64,000 nt of DNA from Rossellomorea marisflavi (GTDB lineage Bacteria; Bacillota; Bacilli; Bacillales; Bacillaceae_B): contig NZ_LGUE01000001.1 of assembly GCF_001274775.1 (NCBI RefSeq), positions 1,210,334-1,274,333 of the forward strand, written 5' to 3'. The number at the start of each line of letters is the position of its first letter. The first letter of the stretch is position 1. A model generated the notes under the pieces. The model had not been told where the DNA came from. It was given only the letters and a program-made list of their open reading frames with translations, and did not search any database. Below, piece after piece: positions 33,870-43,983 of the stretch. The position numbers were made by a program, and so were the translations under genes.

Positions 33870-34733
33870 TCATGATAAAAGTTTGCTGAGGCTCTTCCTT
33901 TCATCTTCCGTCAGTGGAATCAGCGGAAGGCGGACTGAACCGACATCAAGACCCTTAAGCTGCAGGGCGGTTTTGACAGGTCCGGGGCTCGGGGTTGCAA
34001 ATAGCCCTTCCATCAAAGGCAGCAACTCCTGATGCAGTTTCGCTGCACGACTTGTATCTCCAGAGAGATGGGCCTCTGTCATTTGCTGCATTTCTTTCCC
34101 GATGATGTGGGAAGCAACAGAGACGATTCCATCGGCACCGATCGATAGGGCCGGCAGGGTCAGACCATCATCTCCACAATATACGAGGAAGTCGTCAGCT
34201 GTGGACGCGATGATCTTCGTCATGGCACCAAGGTCGCCGCTTGCCTCTTTTACCGACATGATATTCGGAACCTCCGATAGTCGGATGATGGTGTCCGGTG
34301 AAATGGTGACGGCGGACCTTCCAGGGACATTATAAAGCATGACCGGCAATGTGACGGCGTCTGCCACTTCTTTGAAGTGAAGGAACATGCCCTCCTGACT
34401 TGGTTTACTATAATATGGTGCTACAAGCATGATGGCATCGACACCGATCGCTTCCGCTTTTTTGGACAGATCGATGGATTCCTTCGTATTATTGCTTCCG
34501 GTACCTGCAATGACAGGGATCCGGCCATCTGCGATTTTGACTGCATGACGGAATAATGCAAGTTTCTCTTCTTTTGTAAGCGTCGGGGATTCTCCTGTTG
34601 TCCCGGCAATCACGAGAGAATCAGTCCCATGTTCGATCAGATAATTGATCAACTGTGTCGTTTTATTAAAATCGATATTCCCTTTACGATCAAACGGTGT
34701 GACCATCGCTGTTGATACACGGCCAAAATTCAC
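33870..34733 (-). CDS. dapA: 4-hydroxy-tetrahydrodipicolinate synthase
   Basis: A 287-residue TIM-barrel aldolase condensing aspartate semialdehyde with pyruvate. TTGESPTL (about 45-52), YNVPGR (about 133-138) with its tyrosine, and the Schiff-base lysine in SVKEASGD (about 160) are all present. The GTG at 34,733 is 2 bases from the dapG stop. In sporulating cells the product also feeds dipicolinate synthesis by DpaAB, encoded upstream. Operon asd-dapG-dapA; terminator in the downstream repeat. Confidence 0.96.
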   Translation of the reverse strand: MNFGRVSTAMVTPFDRKGNIDFNKTTQLINYLIEHGTDSLVIAGTTGESPTLTKEEKLALFRHAVKIADGRIPVIAGTGSNNTKESIDLSKKAEAIGVDAIMLVAPYYSKPSQEGMFLHFKEVADAVTLPVMLYNVPGRSAVTISPDTIIRLSEVPNIMSVKEASGDLGAMTKIIASTADDFLVYCGDDGLTLPALSIGADGIVSVASHIIGKEMQQMTEAHLSGDTSRAAKLHQELLPLMEGLFATPSPGPVKTALQLKGLDVGSVRLPLIPLTEDERKSLSKLLS

Positions 34734-34735
34734 AA

Positions 34736-35992
34736 CTATTCACTCTCCTCAAATTGATGCGCTAACCAGGCAGCATCCCTCTCTTGCAGTTGAAAGGCAT
34801 CATGAAGGGCATTGATGGCATTCACAAGATCATTCTCTTTTACGAGTACCCAGATGGTTGTATGACTGTCGGCAGACTGCAGGATCCTGATACCTAGATC
34901 AGAAAGGGAGGACACAATGACGGATGTGATACCCGGAACACCGGTCATCCCCGCTCCAACCACGGATACCTTTGCGCATTCCCGTTCCACATGGGGAACA
35001 TGACCGAGATCCTTCAGGACGGTAATGGCACGATCGCTCAAAGTGGAAGAAACCGTATATACGACCCCCCGAGGGGAAATGTTGATAAAATCCACGGAGA
35101 TGCCTTCCCTCGCCATCGCCTTGAACACTTCCGCCTGCAGATCATATTGATCCTCCCGTGCGAATACCTTGATCTGTGTAAGGGACTGTACATGGGCTAT
35201 GCCTGTGACGGGGTGACTTCTGAAATGTTCATGATCCTTCATGTAGCCCGGTGTGGTGACGAGGGTGCCCGGATCTTTCGAATACGTGGACCGGATCCTG
35301 ATGGGTACATTCGAGTTCATGGCGATTTCAACCGCTCGCGGATGAATGACCTTTGCCCCCTGGTACGCCATATTGCATACTTCATTATAGGATACGACCT
35401 TAATGGGGCGCGCCCTGGATGAAATGCGTGGGTCCGCCGTCATGATTCCCTCCACATCGGTGAAGATATCGATATACTCTGCCTCCAAGGCGACGCCGAG
35501 TGCGGAGGCGGAGGTATCGCTCCCTCCCCTTCCGATCGTCGTGATATCACCCCCGGGGGTCGCTCCTTGAAACCCGGCTACCACTACGGCATCATGAAGA
35601 TCAAGTTCTTTTTTGATCCTTTCGCAATCCATTTCCATGATCCTGGCATTGCCAAAGTCATCATTGGTGCGAAAGCCTGCCTGAGCCCCGGTCAGCGCCG
35701 TGGAACACACCCCATTCTCGAGGAGCATATTGGAAAAGACGAGACTCGAAATGATTTCTCCGCATGATAATAATAAGTCCTGTTCCCTTTTGCTGATTCT
35801 CGTGTTCCCTCCACCTATGAGTCCGAGAAGGGAGTCGGTTGCATACGGCTCCCCTTTTCTCCCCATGGCGGAGACGACCACGACCACCTTATACCCTTCA
35901 CTGATGGCTTCTTTTGTATGAGCGATGGCTTTCAGCCTTGTTGATTCATCCCTTACGGAAGTACCTCCGAATTTCTGGACGATCACTTTCAT
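34736..35992 (-). CDS. dapG: Aspartate kinase I, diaminopimelate-type
   Basis: A 418-residue aspartokinase. The kinase domain begins KVIVQKFGGTSVRD, with GGSDTSA near residue 155 and FTDVEGIMTADPR near residue 177. Two ACT domains follow from about residue 270. DapG is the diaminopimelate-inhibited isozyme, which suits its place between asd and dapA. The ATG at 35,992 follows AGAGGTG, and the stop lies 2 bases before the dapA start. Confidence 0.95.
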   Translation of the reverse strand: MKVIVQKFGGTSVRDESTRLKAIAHTKEAISEGYKVVVVVSAMGRKGEPYATDSLLGLIGGGNTRISKREQDLLLSCGEIISSLVFSNMLLENGVCSTALTGAQAGFRTNDDFGNARIMEMDCERIKKELDLHDAVVVAGFQGATPGGDITTIGRGGSDTSASALGVALEAEYIDIFTDVEGIMTADPRISSRARPIKVVSYNEVCNMAYQGAKVIHPRAVEIAMNSNVPIRIRSTYSKDPGTLVTTPGYMKDHEHFRSHPVTGIAHVQSLTQIKVFAREDQYDLQAEVFKAMAREGISVDFINISPRGVVYTVSSTLSDRAITVLKDLGHVPHVERECAKVSVVGAGMTGVPGITSVIVSSLSDLGIRILQSADSHTTIWVLVKENDLVNAINALHDAFQLQERDAAWLAHQFEESE

Positions 35993-36076
35993 GTCTACAC
36001 CTCTTCATCAATGGTCAAGAGGTAGGGGGATGGTTGCTTGAGTTAGTCGTCGTATGTTGTTTTGATCCTCTTCTGC

Positions 36077-37123
36077 TTATTTAACCAGACCCAATTTCAA
36101 TAGGCTTTCAGCAATCTGCACTGAATTCCAGGCAGCGCCTTTCAAAAGGTTATCGGATACGATCCACATGTGGAATCCGTTGTCTTCATCAAGGTCTTTT
36201 CTCACGCGTCCGACAAAAACATCCGGCTTCCCTACTGCATCGGCAGGCATCGGATAAATTTGTTCCTCGGGTACATCCTGAAGGGTTACACCCGGAGCTG
36301 CCGTGAGTTGCGCATGAATATCCCCCACCGAAATGGAGTCCTTATCAATCTCAATATATACACTTTCAGAGTGACCTGTTACTACTGGGAGTCTGACACA
36401 TGTGGCTGACACCTTCAAATCGGGTTGATGCATGATCTTTTTCGTTTCATTGATCATCTTCATTTCTTCGAAGGTAAAACCATTTTCCTGGAACAGATCA
36501 ATCTGAGGGATCACATTATAGGCAATCTGATAATGTTTTTTATCCCCTTTGACCGGCAGGACGCCCGGCTCAAAGGAATCGCCCGACAGGATCGCCTGCG
36601 CCTGATCATTTAATTCATCTATGGCGACTGCACCGGCTCCGGATACAGCTTGATACGTAGAAACGATCACCTTCTTCAGTCCATAGGCTTTACGCAATGG
36701 CTCTAGTGCGGCAACCATCTGGATTGTCGAACAGTTGGGATTGGCAATGATGCCTTTATGAAGTTTCAGATCTTCCTCATTTACTTCAGGCACAACGAGC
36801 GGAACTTCGGGATCCATACGGTAGGCACTTGTATTGTCGACTACGATGGCCCCCCTTTTCACTGCCTCTGGAGCAAGAAGCTTTGATACGCTTCCCCCTG
36901 CACTGAACAAGGCAATATCCACCCCTTCAAAGCTTTCGGGCTTCGCTTCTTCCACCGTATACTCTTTTCCTCTAAAAGATACTGTTGAACCTGCCGAACG
37001 GGCAGAAGATAGTAAGATCAGATTTTTTATCGGAAAATCCCTTTTTTCTAATGTTTCCAGCATTTGTTGTCCGACTGCCCCGGTTGCACCGACGACTGCC
37101 ACGTTTAATTCCGTTGTATTCAA
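36077..37123 (-). CDS. asd: Aspartate-semialdehyde dehydrogenase
   Basis: A 348-residue NADP-dependent enzyme. The Rossmann motif is VVGATGAVGQQ (about 9-19), the catalytic cysteine lies in NPNCSTIQ (about residue 133), and HSESVYIEI supplies the histidine near residue 245. It makes the common precursor of lysine, threonine, methionine, cell wall and dipicolinate. The frame opens at 37,141, but TTG at 37,123 lies 8 bases from AAGGAG and gives the usual length. It heads asd-dapG-dapA; no lysine riboswitch is seen upstream. Confidence 0.95.
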   Translation of the reverse strand: MNTTELNVAVVGATGAVGQQMLETLEKRDFPIKNLILLSSARSAGSTVSFRGKEYTVEEAKPESFEGVDIALFSAGGSVSKLLAPEAVKRGAIVVDNTSAYRMDPEVPLVVPEVNEEDLKLHKGIIANPNCSTIQMVAALEPLRKAYGLKKVIVSTYQAVSGAGAVAIDELNDQAQAILSGDSFEPGVLPVKGDKKHYQIAYNVIPQIDLFQENGFTFEEMKMINETKKIMHQPDLKVSATCVRLPVVTGHSESVYIEIDKDSISVGDIHAQLTAAPGVTLQDVPEEQIYPMPADAVGKPDVFVGRVRKDLDEDNGFHMWIVSDNLLKGAAWNSVQIAESLLKLGLVK

Positions 37124-37227
37124 AATCCTCTCTCCTTCCAAAACTTTTCATAATAGCAATTTAGCCATTTACTATAATAAAGTATATTCTAACATAAAGA
37201 ATCTTCTTTCAATAGACTCTTTTTCTT

Positions 37228-37263
37228 ACAAGGAAAAGAAGGCTATCCATGCGGAAGCCTTCC
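37228..37263 (-). terminator. Weak terminator after dpaB
   Basis: AAGGCT and AGCCTT form a short stem, followed by CTTTTCC on the minus strand. Confidence 0.4.
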
Positions 37264-37270
37264 CTTGCGA

Positions 37271-37864
37271 TCAATCCAGATACCGTTCAATCACGACAGG
37301 TTGAAGCTGCCTTCCCTCCATCGCGGCTTCGATTGTCTCCTGAGTCAAGCTCATCCGTGCCACCATGGATTTCGGTTTTAGCTCAGGTGCATCTTGGCCG
37401 AATGGGATGAAATAGATATCCTTTGTGGAAATCAGCCTCATCAGATTGATACCGTTAAGCCCCAGGGCATCATTTGTTGAGATCCCAAGTACAACGGGAC
37501 GATGATTCCTCAAAGTCGCTTTTGCCGCCATCAGGACCGGGGAGTCGGTCATGGCGTTGGCGAATTTACTCATGGTGTTGCCTGTAAGGGGCGAAATCAC
37601 CATACAGTCCAGGGGAATCTTCGGACCGAGGGGCTCTGCTTTCACGATTGAATCAATCACTTTGTGTCCCGTCACGTCTTCAATTCTCTTGACCCAGTCC
37701 TCCCCTTTTCCGAACCGTGTGTTCGTATTCATCATGGTTGACGATACGACCGGCAGGACATCCGCGCCCCCGTTGACCAGTTTCTCGATTTGCGGGAATA
37801 CTTCATCATAGGTACAGTGCGAACCAGTCAGACCAAATCCGATTCTTTTTCCTTTAATGCTCAC
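37271..37864 (-). CDS. dpaB: Dipicolinate synthase subunit B
   Basis: A 197-residue flavoprotein-like subunit (SpoVFB). It starts GKRIGFGLTGSHCTYDEV, with SPLTGNTMSKFANAMTD near residue 92. With DpaA it makes dipicolinic acid in the mother cell for import into the forespore core. The GTG at 37,864 overlaps the dpaA stop by 4 bases (GTGA). The pair sits upstream of asd-dapG-dapA, which supply the substrate. Confidence 0.96.
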   Translation of the reverse strand: MSIKGKRIGFGLTGSHCTYDEVFPQIEKLVNGGADVLPVVSSTMMNTNTRFGKGEDWVKRIEDVTGHKVIDSIVKAEPLGPKIPLDCMVISPLTGNTMSKFANAMTDSPVLMAAKATLRNHRPVVLGISTNDALGLNGINLMRLISTKDIYFIPFGQDAPELKPKSMVARMSLTQETIEAAMEGRQLQPVVIERYLD

Positions 37865-38760
37865 GTAGAACTCCCCTTTCCTTTGTTTCGATCATCCATC
37901 AGCTTGCATAGAACATTGGCCAGGATCTGACCTGCCGTCTTCGGTGCCACGATACCCGGGAGACCCGGGGCAAGGAGTGCCTTGATCCCACGCTTCTCGG
38001 CAAATCGGAAGTCGGTCCCTCCCGGTTTGGAAGCAAGGTCGATAACGAGGATATGTGAGGGCATCTTTGCAATGACCCTGGGTGTAATGATGGGAGCCGG
38101 AATGGTATTGATACAGATATCACATTGCCCGACATGCTTTTCCAGCTGACCTAATTGGAAGGAATCCAGTCCCATCTCTGAGGCCCTTGCCAAGTGCTCG
38201 GTTTTCCTTGCTCCCACCTTCACCCTGCCCCCGAGATGATGGAAGGTCCTGGCCACGCTCATCCCCACACGTCCAAGTCCGAGGATGACGATATTCGAAC
38301 CATGGATGGTGAAATCCGTATGTTGAATGGCCATCATGATCGTACCTTCTACTGTCGGGATGGAATTATAGATGGCGACGTCATCCCTTTCGAACAGCTG
38401 AATAAGATCGCGTTTTGACGCATCCACGATCCCGCTTAAATAATCATTGGTGATTCCGGAGTAGATCGTACAATGGTCAGGTGTCCTGCTTAAGATTTCT
38501 TCTGTCAACACGACTTTTTCATTTGAAAAGATGGTTTCGATCTCCCCTTGAAGATTGGTACCCGGAACCGGTAAAATGATGGCGTCCATCATGGAAAAAT
38601 CAATTTCACTCATTTTCTCTTTCGTAGCCCCGGTGAATGCATGATCCAATTGTTCAAAACCGACAAGGGATATCTTCGCATCCAACTCAGTAAGTTTACG
38701 GATAATCTCCAATTGGCGAGCATCTCCACCCAGAACTGCGATGTGCATTCCGGTCAACAT
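37861..38760 (-). CDS. dpaA: Dipicolinate synthase subunit A
   Basis: A 299-residue NAD(P)-binding subunit (SpoVFA). The N-terminal domain starts IAVLGGDARQLEIIRKL, and a second Rossmann motif VILGLGRVGMSVARTF lies at about residues 156-171. The C-terminal LLAPGLPGIVAPKTAGQI segment is characteristic. The frame opens at GTG 38,772, but the ATG at 38,760 has AGGTGA at 8 bases and matches the known start. A sigma-K-like promoter lies 57-85 bases upstream, as expected for mother-cell dipicolinate synthesis. Confidence 0.96.
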   Translation of the reverse strand: MLTGMHIAVLGGDARQLEIIRKLTELDAKISLVGFEQLDHAFTGATKEKMSEIDFSMMDAIILPVPGTNLQGEIETIFSNEKVVLTEEILSRTPDHCTIYSGITNDYLSGIVDASKRDLIQLFERDDVAIYNSIPTVEGTIMMAIQHTDFTIHGSNIVILGLGRVGMSVARTFHHLGGRVKVGARKTEHLARASEMGLDSFQLGQLEKHVGQCDICINTIPAPIITPRVIAKMPSHILVIDLASKPGGTDFRFAEKRGIKALLAPGLPGIVAPKTAGQILANVLCKLMDDRNKGKGSST

Positions 38761-38816
38761 CAGTGCTTTCACCTACTTTTACCATAATCGCATCTTCTTG
38801 AAGCCTTTCACTTCTT

Positions 38817-38844
38817 CAGTCTATGTATAGAGCACGTAAAGGGT
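38817..38844 (-). promoter_or_regulatory. Sigma-K promoter of dpaAB
   Basis: AC (38,844-38,843), 17 bp, CATAGACTG (38,825-38,817) on the minus strand. The spoVF operon is sigma-K-dependent in B. subtilis, so this site calibrates the near-consensus boxes at 1-5.4 kb. Confidence 0.6.
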
Positions 38845-38895
38845 GAGGAGATGCCTCGTGCATTCCTTCCTCCCACTTGGGAGCGCATCACAAGA

Positions 38896-38926
38896 AAGCA
38901 AAAAAAAACGGGCTTCCCCGTTTTTT
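38896..38926 (-). terminator. Intrinsic terminator after ymxH
   Basis: AAAAAACGGG and CCCGTTTTTT with a 4-base loop. T runs follow on the minus strand, and the stem touches the stop codon. Confidence 0.8.
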
Positions 38927-39159
38927 CATTCCCTGGCCACTTCCAGGATGATCATATCCGTTCCGATGGTCCTGATCATATGCCATGGGACCCGTATTTC
39001 CCCGCTTTGCTTGCGCATCCACTTGCCCATGGGAATGATCAAGGCATCGATCTGACCCGATCGATGATCGAATTCGAGATCAGTATGTCCCAGAACCCCC
39101 AACCTTTCAGCTCTTCCGTAGTCCACGATTTCCTTTCCGCTCAGTTCACTCAATCTCAC
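38926..39159 (-). CDS. ymxH: YlmC/YmxH family PRC-barrel protein
   Basis: A 77-residue PRC-barrel-like protein (MRLSELSGKEIVDYG at the start, DMIILEVARE at the end). The family is common in sporeformers and poorly characterised. The GTG at 39,159 follows GGGAGGGG. It lies between mlpA and dpaA as in B. subtilis, and a terminator directly follows. Confidence 0.9.
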   Translation of the reverse strand: MRLSELSGKEIVDYGRAERLGVLGHTDLEFDHRSGQIDALIIPMGKWMRKQSGEIRVPWHMIRTIGTDMIILEVARE

Positions 39160-39247
39160 TGGCTTCCCCTCCCTTTATTATTAATGTATACAACCCTCTT
39201 CACAATCAGAATCAAAAAAAAGGCCAGCATGTGCTGACCTTTTTTGA

Positions 39248-40489
39248 TCATCTTCTCATATTGGACGGCAGGTTCCCATCAGGACTGATCAATGCGGCTG
39301 CATAGTCGTCCGTGAAAATCTCATGGGTCAATTGATTCACCTTATCGATGGTGACGCCATCGATTTCATCGACGATCTCATCCAGCGTCCGGTGCTGTTT
39401 CAACAACAGTTCATTTTTCCCGTTGCGGCTCATGCGGCTGTTGGTGCTTTCAAGGCTCAGCATCAGATTTCCTTTCAACTGTTCTTTGCTGTTAAGGAGT
39501 TCCTTTTCCGTGATACCCTCTGCCTTGAGGCCTTTCAATGTGGAGTCGATTGTATCGAACAGCTCATCAAGCTGATTGGCTCCTGTCCCTCCATAGATGG
39601 TGACCATTCCACTATCTTCATGGGAGGAGTGATAGGAGAATACTGAGTACGCCAGTCCCCGCTGCTCCCTTACTTCCTGGAAGAGGCGTGAGGACATGCT
39701 GCCTCCGAGTACATTGTTCAGGATGATGAGGTTATAGATGTCGGGATGACCGATTTGAAGGCCGTTATACCCAAGGCATAAATGAGCCTGCTCCGTATCC
39801 TTCTTCCGTGCAAGTTTATTATAGAAGAATTGAGGCTGGTCACGGTCGTCGCGGCCTTTTCCTCCCTCATAGGATCCGAAAAGCTTTTCCACCTCTTTGA
39901 TGAAGGACTCGTCTACGTTGCCTGCAATGGACACGACTACCTGATCAGGAGTATACATGTCATGCATATACTGCTTCAACTTTGCCTGGTTGAACGTGTC
40001 CAGTGTTTCTTCCGTTCCGAGGATCGGATAGCCCAGTGGGTGATCTTCATATACGGCTTTACTCAATAGATCATGCACGATGTCATCAGGTGTATCTTCG
40101 TACATTTTGATCTCTTCGTATACCACATTCTTTTCCTTTTTCAATTCCTCTTCCACATAAGTGGAATGGAAGAACATATCCGCTAACGTATGTAAGGCAT
40201 AGCCGGCATGGTTATCGAGCACCTTCGCATAATAGCACGTGTATTCCTTTGATGTGAACGCATTAACCTGACCGCCTATACTATCGAATGACTCGGCGAT
40301 TTCCCTTGCCGTCTTCGTTTTCGTCCCCTTGAAAAACATATGTTCAAGAAAATGTGAGATCCCGTTGTTTTCTTTTGTTTCATTGCGTGAACCTGCGCCG
40401 ATCCAAACCCCGATGGCAACTGATCGGACCGTCGGGATTTGTTCGAGCACAATTCGCAGTCCATTTTGGCAAGTATATTTCTTAATCAA
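39248..40489 (-). CDS. mlpA: M16 family zinc peptidase MlpA
   Basis: A 413-residue processing-peptidase-like protein. The inverted zinc motif HFLEH (about residues 47-51) and the downstream E of the YYEEI-type region (here NVVYEEIKMYED near residue 125) are present, so it should be active. In B. subtilis MlpA (YmxG) affects regulation of exoprotease genes. The frame opens at 40,540, but TTG at 40,489 lies 8 bases past AGGAGG and gives the expected MIKKYTCQNG start. It follows ylxY. Confidence 0.93.
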   Translation of the reverse strand: MIKKYTCQNGLRIVLEQIPTVRSVAIGVWIGAGSRNETKENNGISHFLEHMFFKGTKTKTAREIAESFDSIGGQVNAFTSKEYTCYYAKVLDNHAGYALHTLADMFFHSTYVEEELKKEKNVVYEEIKMYEDTPDDIVHDLLSKAVYEDHPLGYPILGTEETLDTFNQAKLKQYMHDMYTPDQVVVSIAGNVDESFIKEVEKLFGSYEGGKGRDDRDQPQFFYNKLARKKDTEQAHLCLGYNGLQIGHPDIYNLIILNNVLGGSMSSRLFQEVREQRGLAYSVFSYHSSHEDSGMVTIYGGTGANQLDELFDTIDSTLKGLKAEGITEKELLNSKEQLKGNLMLSLESTNSRMSRNGKNELLLKQHRTLDEIVDEIDGVTIDKVNQLTHEIFTDDYAAALISPDGNLPSNMRR

Positions 40490-40536
40490 AAAAGTTCCTC
40501 CTAGTCTTGATGTACCTGTCCTTACTATTTCCTCAC

Positions 40537-41511
40537 TCAAGGAGAATTATCTCCTTCTTCAAGGATTCTTTCTTCTTTCATTAAACTAGAGACCGTCCCT
40601 AGTCTCAATTCCTTTTCTTTCACCTGGACGATGAGGGCATTCAGGGCGTTTGCCGTAGACGCAGTGGGATGCATAAGGACAATGGCTCCTTTATGCATTT
40701 TTCCCATCACGCGGTCGATCAACACATCCGGACTCGGTTTTTGCCAATCAATCGTATCCACACTCCACATGATGGTCCTCATATCCATTTCATCGGCAAT
40801 TTCGACCACTTCGTCCCGATAGCTCCCACTCGGAGGGGCAAACCACTTAACCTTTTCTCCAGTGGTCACCTCGATGATATCATTCGTGCGTTTCAGTTCA
40901 TCTCTCACCTTGGAGGTTTGCAGGGATTTCATATCAGGGTGGGAATAGGAATGATTCCCTACTTCATGACCCGCTTCGACAATCATCCTGGCAAGCTTCG
41001 GATTATTCTTTACCCACCGTCCCTCAAGGAAGAAGGTGGCGTATACCTGGTGCTTCTTGAGCGTCTCCAGCATATCAGGGATATACTCGTTACCCCAGGC
41101 AACATTGATGATAAATGCAGCCATCGGTTTCTCCGGATTCCCTCTGTACACAGGAGAAGGCGGAAGGTCCTCCAGATGCTTAGAAGGCTTCAACTGCTTC
41201 CACACAAGTTTATCATCATCAAAGGTTCCTGTCTTCTTCATTTGCTTATAGGAAGCCTCTATATCCAAATCGATACCATTATAGCCGGGTGTTGCCTTCC
41301 ATACCGGATCAATCACGGCATCTTGCGGCTTGATCCCCCCGGATGCCTTTTCCTTGATTTGCTGCATGAGGTTGCTCTTATTAGAAGTTGTCGTCACCGA
41401 CTGGCCTTTAAGATGCGCGACATACTGATCGGTCAAAGGGTTTTGTACAGCCGCTAAAGTCAGAATAGCAATTACAGGTAGTGCTATCAAGTATTTTCTC
41501 CCCATTTGCAT
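40537..41511 (-). CDS. ylxY: Polysaccharide deacetylase family sporulation protein YlxY
   Basis: A 324-residue protein with an N-terminal signal/anchor (about residues 6-21), a linker and a NodB-homology domain (about 135-315). The histidines of HSYSHP are kept. The first motif, where active enzymes have a TFDDGP-like pair of aspartates, reads IINVAWGNEY, so catalytic activity is doubtful; the same holds for the YlxY family as I know it. It is secreted or anchored outside the cell. The ATG at 41,511 follows GGGAGG. Confidence 0.92.
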   Translation of the reverse strand: MQMGRKYLIALPVIAILTLAAVQNPLTDQYVAHLKGQSVTTTSNKSNLMQQIKEKASGGIKPQDAVIDPVWKATPGYNGIDLDIEASYKQMKKTGTFDDDKLVWKQLKPSKHLEDLPPSPVYRGNPEKPMAAFIINVAWGNEYIPDMLETLKKHQVYATFFLEGRWVKNNPKLARMIVEAGHEVGNHSYSHPDMKSLQTSKVRDELKRTNDIIEVTTGEKVKWFAPPSGSYRDEVVEIADEMDMRTIMWSVDTIDWQKPSPDVLIDRVMGKMHKGAIVLMHPTASTANALNALIVQVKEKELRLGTVSSLMKEERILEEGDNSP

Positions 41512-41562
41512 TCACCGTCCTCCCTATTAATAGTATGAAGGAATGGGACAAGGTAGAACGCG

Positions 41563-41609
41563 GGCAAAAAAAAGCCGCCTTGCGGGATGGAATCCCACCA
41601 AGACGGCTT
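41563..41609 (-). terminator. Intrinsic terminator after pnp
   Basis: AAGCCGTCTTG pairs with CAAGGCGGCTT, with an inner GGGAT/ATCCC stem, then TTTTTTGCCC on the minus strand. Confidence 0.85.
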
Positions 41610-41620
41610 GATCGACAACA

Positions 41621-43741
41621 TTATGCCTGGTTTTGCTCTTCTTTTTCACGCTGTTCTTTAAGGACGGCCTTCCTTGATAGGTTGACACGGCCTTGATTAT
41701 CAATATCCAACACCTTCACAAGAAGCTGGTCCCCGACAGCGACTACGTCTTCTGTTTTACGGACGCGCTCTTCAGCAAGCTCTGAAATGTGTACGAGTCC
41801 ATCTTTTCCTGCGAAGATTTCGACGAATGCTCCGAACTTCTCTACGCGCTTGACTTTCCCAAGATACATTTGGCCAGGCTCGACTTCCCTGACAATATCT
41901 TCGATCGTCTTTTTCGCTTTTTTGTTGCTCTCTTCATCAGTGGACGAGATGAAGATGGTTCCATCCTGCTCGATGTCGATCTTCACGCCGGTCTCATCAA
42001 TGATCTTATTGATCTGTTTACCGCTTGGCCCGATGACGTCGCGGATCTTATCCGGATTGATATGCATCGTAAGGATCTTAGGAGCATAGGCGGATAGGGA
42101 CGTCCTTGATTCTGAGATCGTTGCAAGCATGCTGTCCAAGATCTGCATACGGCCTTTTTTCGCTTGTTGGAGGGCTTCCTCAAGGATTTCCCTTGAAAGT
42201 CCATCGATCTTGATGTCCATTTGCAGGGCAGTAACCCCTTTGGATGTTCCTGCCACCTTGAAGTCCATGTCTCCAAGATGATCCTCCATGCCTTGGATAT
42301 CAGTCAGGATGGAATAATGTTCACCTGATTTGATCAGACCCATTGCAATACCTGCAACCGGTGCTTTGATCGGAACACCCGCATCCATCATCGCCAGGGT
42401 GCTTGCACAGATACTTGCCTGGGATGTTGATCCGTTGGATTCAAGGACTTCGGATACAAGACGGATCGTGTATGGGAAGTCGGATTCATCAGGGATGATC
42501 GGATCAAGAGCTCTTTCTCCGAGCGCTCCGTGTCCGATTTCACGACGGCCAGGGCCACGGATCGGACCTGTTTCTCCCACGCTGAATTGAGGGAAGTTAT
42601 AGTGATGCATGAATCGCTTGGATTCTTCAATGCCCAGACCATCAAGGACCTGAACGTCACCAAGTGCACCCAGCGTACAGATGCTGAGGGCCTGGGTTTG
42701 TCCACGTGTGAACAAGCCTGAACCATGCGTTCTAGGAAGAAGACCGACTTCAGAGGAAAGGGGACGGATTTCATCCACTCCACGCCCATCAGGACGGACT
42801 TTATCTTCCGTGATCAAACGGCGCACTTCGTTTTTTACAAGTTTGTCCAATACCTTTTTGACCTGTTTCAACGTAGCGTCATCTGCTTCTTTTTCTTCGT
42901 AAACAGAGATGACTTTATTTTTCACTTCTTTGATTGCTTCTTCACGTGCGTGTTTTTCCTGGACCTGGATCGCCGGGATCAATTCGCTCTCACATAGGGA
43001 GCGCACTTCCGTTTCGATGACTTCATCCAGTTCGAACAGTTTGATCTCAAGTTTTTCTTTACCCATCTTTGCGATGATTTCTTCCTGGAAGGCAATCAGC
43101 TTTTTGATCTCTTCATGCCCGAACATGATCGCCTCAAGCATCGTCTCTTCAGGAACTTCATCTGCCCCTGCCTCAACCATGTTGATGGCGTCTTTCGTAC
43201 CAGCTACAGAAAGGTGGATTTCACTCTTCTCAAGCTGCTCGACTGTCGGATTGATGATGAATTCTCCATCGATCAGCCCGACGACGACTCCAGCGATCGG
43301 TCCTTCGAACGGGATATCCGATACAGAAAGCGCCAAAGAAGACCCGAACATAGCAGCCATTTCGGATGAGCAGTCCTGATCGACACTCATGACCATGGAG
43401 ATGACTTGGACTTCATTACGGAAACCATCGGCAAATAGTGGTCGGATCGGTCTATCGATCAGTCGGCTGGCAAGGATGGCTCTCTCACTCGGGCGTCCTT
43501 CACGTTTGATGAAGCCTCCAGGGATTTTACCTACTGCATATAGTCTTTCTTCATAGTTTACTGTCAAAGGGAAGAAATCTAGTGGTTTCGGTTCCTTTGA
43601 CGCTGTAGCACTGCTCAGGACAGCGGTATCTCCATATCTTATCAGTGCAGCACCATTGGCTTGCTTGGCAAGCTGGCCGACTTCGACGGTCAATTCACGT
43701 CCGGCCCAATCAATGGAAAATGTTTGTTTGGTCTGTTCCAT
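41621..43741 (-). CDS. pnp: Polyribonucleotide nucleotidyltransferase (PNPase)
   Basis: A 706-residue PNPase. Two RNase PH-like cores (about 1-215 and 310-545) are separated by a helical domain, followed by a KH domain ([12 protein letters not shown], about 565) and an S1 domain ([17 protein letters not shown], about 625-690). It performs phosphorolytic 3'-5' RNA decay in the degradosome-like network with RNase Y and RNase J. The ATG at 43,741 follows AGAGGGG. It lies downstream of rpsO with a terminator between them. Confidence 0.97.
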   Translation of the reverse strand: MEQTKQTFSIDWAGRELTVEVGQLAKQANGAALIRYGDTAVLSSATASKEPKPLDFFPLTVNYEERLYAVGKIPGGFIKREGRPSERAILASRLIDRPIRPLFADGFRNEVQVISMVMSVDQDCSSEMAAMFGSSLALSVSDIPFEGPIAGVVVGLIDGEFIINPTVEQLEKSEIHLSVAGTKDAINMVEAGADEVPEETMLEAIMFGHEEIKKLIAFQEEIIAKMGKEKLEIKLFELDEVIETEVRSLCESELIPAIQVQEKHAREEAIKEVKNKVISVYEEKEADDATLKQVKKVLDKLVKNEVRRLITEDKVRPDGRGVDEIRPLSSEVGLLPRTHGSGLFTRGQTQALSICTLGALGDVQVLDGLGIEESKRFMHHYNFPQFSVGETGPIRGPGRREIGHGALGERALDPIIPDESDFPYTIRLVSEVLESNGSTSQASICASTLAMMDAGVPIKAPVAGIAMGLIKSGEHYSILTDIQGMEDHLGDMDFKVAGTSKGVTALQMDIKIDGLSREILEEALQQAKKGRMQILDSMLATISESRTSLSAYAPKILTMHINPDKIRDVIGPSGKQINKIIDETGVKIDIEQDGTIFISSTDEESNKKAKKTIEDIVREVEPGQMYLGKVKRVEKFGAFVEIFAGKDGLVHISELAEERVRKTEDVVAVGDQLLVKVLDIDNQGRVNLSRKAVLKEQREKEEQNQA

Positions 43742-43944
43742 CTTTTGTACCCCTCTCTTTATATATCACTTAAAGGCATTGATGACGCATGCCTGTATGA
43801 TTGTTACGAACATTTTTTATAAAAAGGAGCCTCGTCACCTCAGGTACGGATCAGGCGGAAGGCTTACCTCGTTCATCCTATTATGTATTGTAGACAAAAC
43901 CGATTGCTTTCTTTCATGATGAATGGATAGGATTATGAAAACTA

Positions 43945-43973
43945 AAGAAAAAGCGGGAAAAATTCCCGCTTCC
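43945..43973 (-). terminator. Intrinsic terminator after rpsO
   Basis: AAGCGGGAA and TTCCCGCTT with a 3-base loop, then TTTCTTTAG on the minus strand. Confidence 0.8.
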
Positions 43974-43983
43974 TTTTGTCTGA

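Noticed and set aside
37124..37270. Lysine riboswitch upstream of asd-dapG-dapA
   Set aside because: The leader is short and AT-rich; no L-box-like conserved helices could be seen.
40669..41457. A 262-codon frame antisense to ylxY
   Set aside because: It is a shadow of a well-recognised gene, with no ribosome binding site and no family signature.
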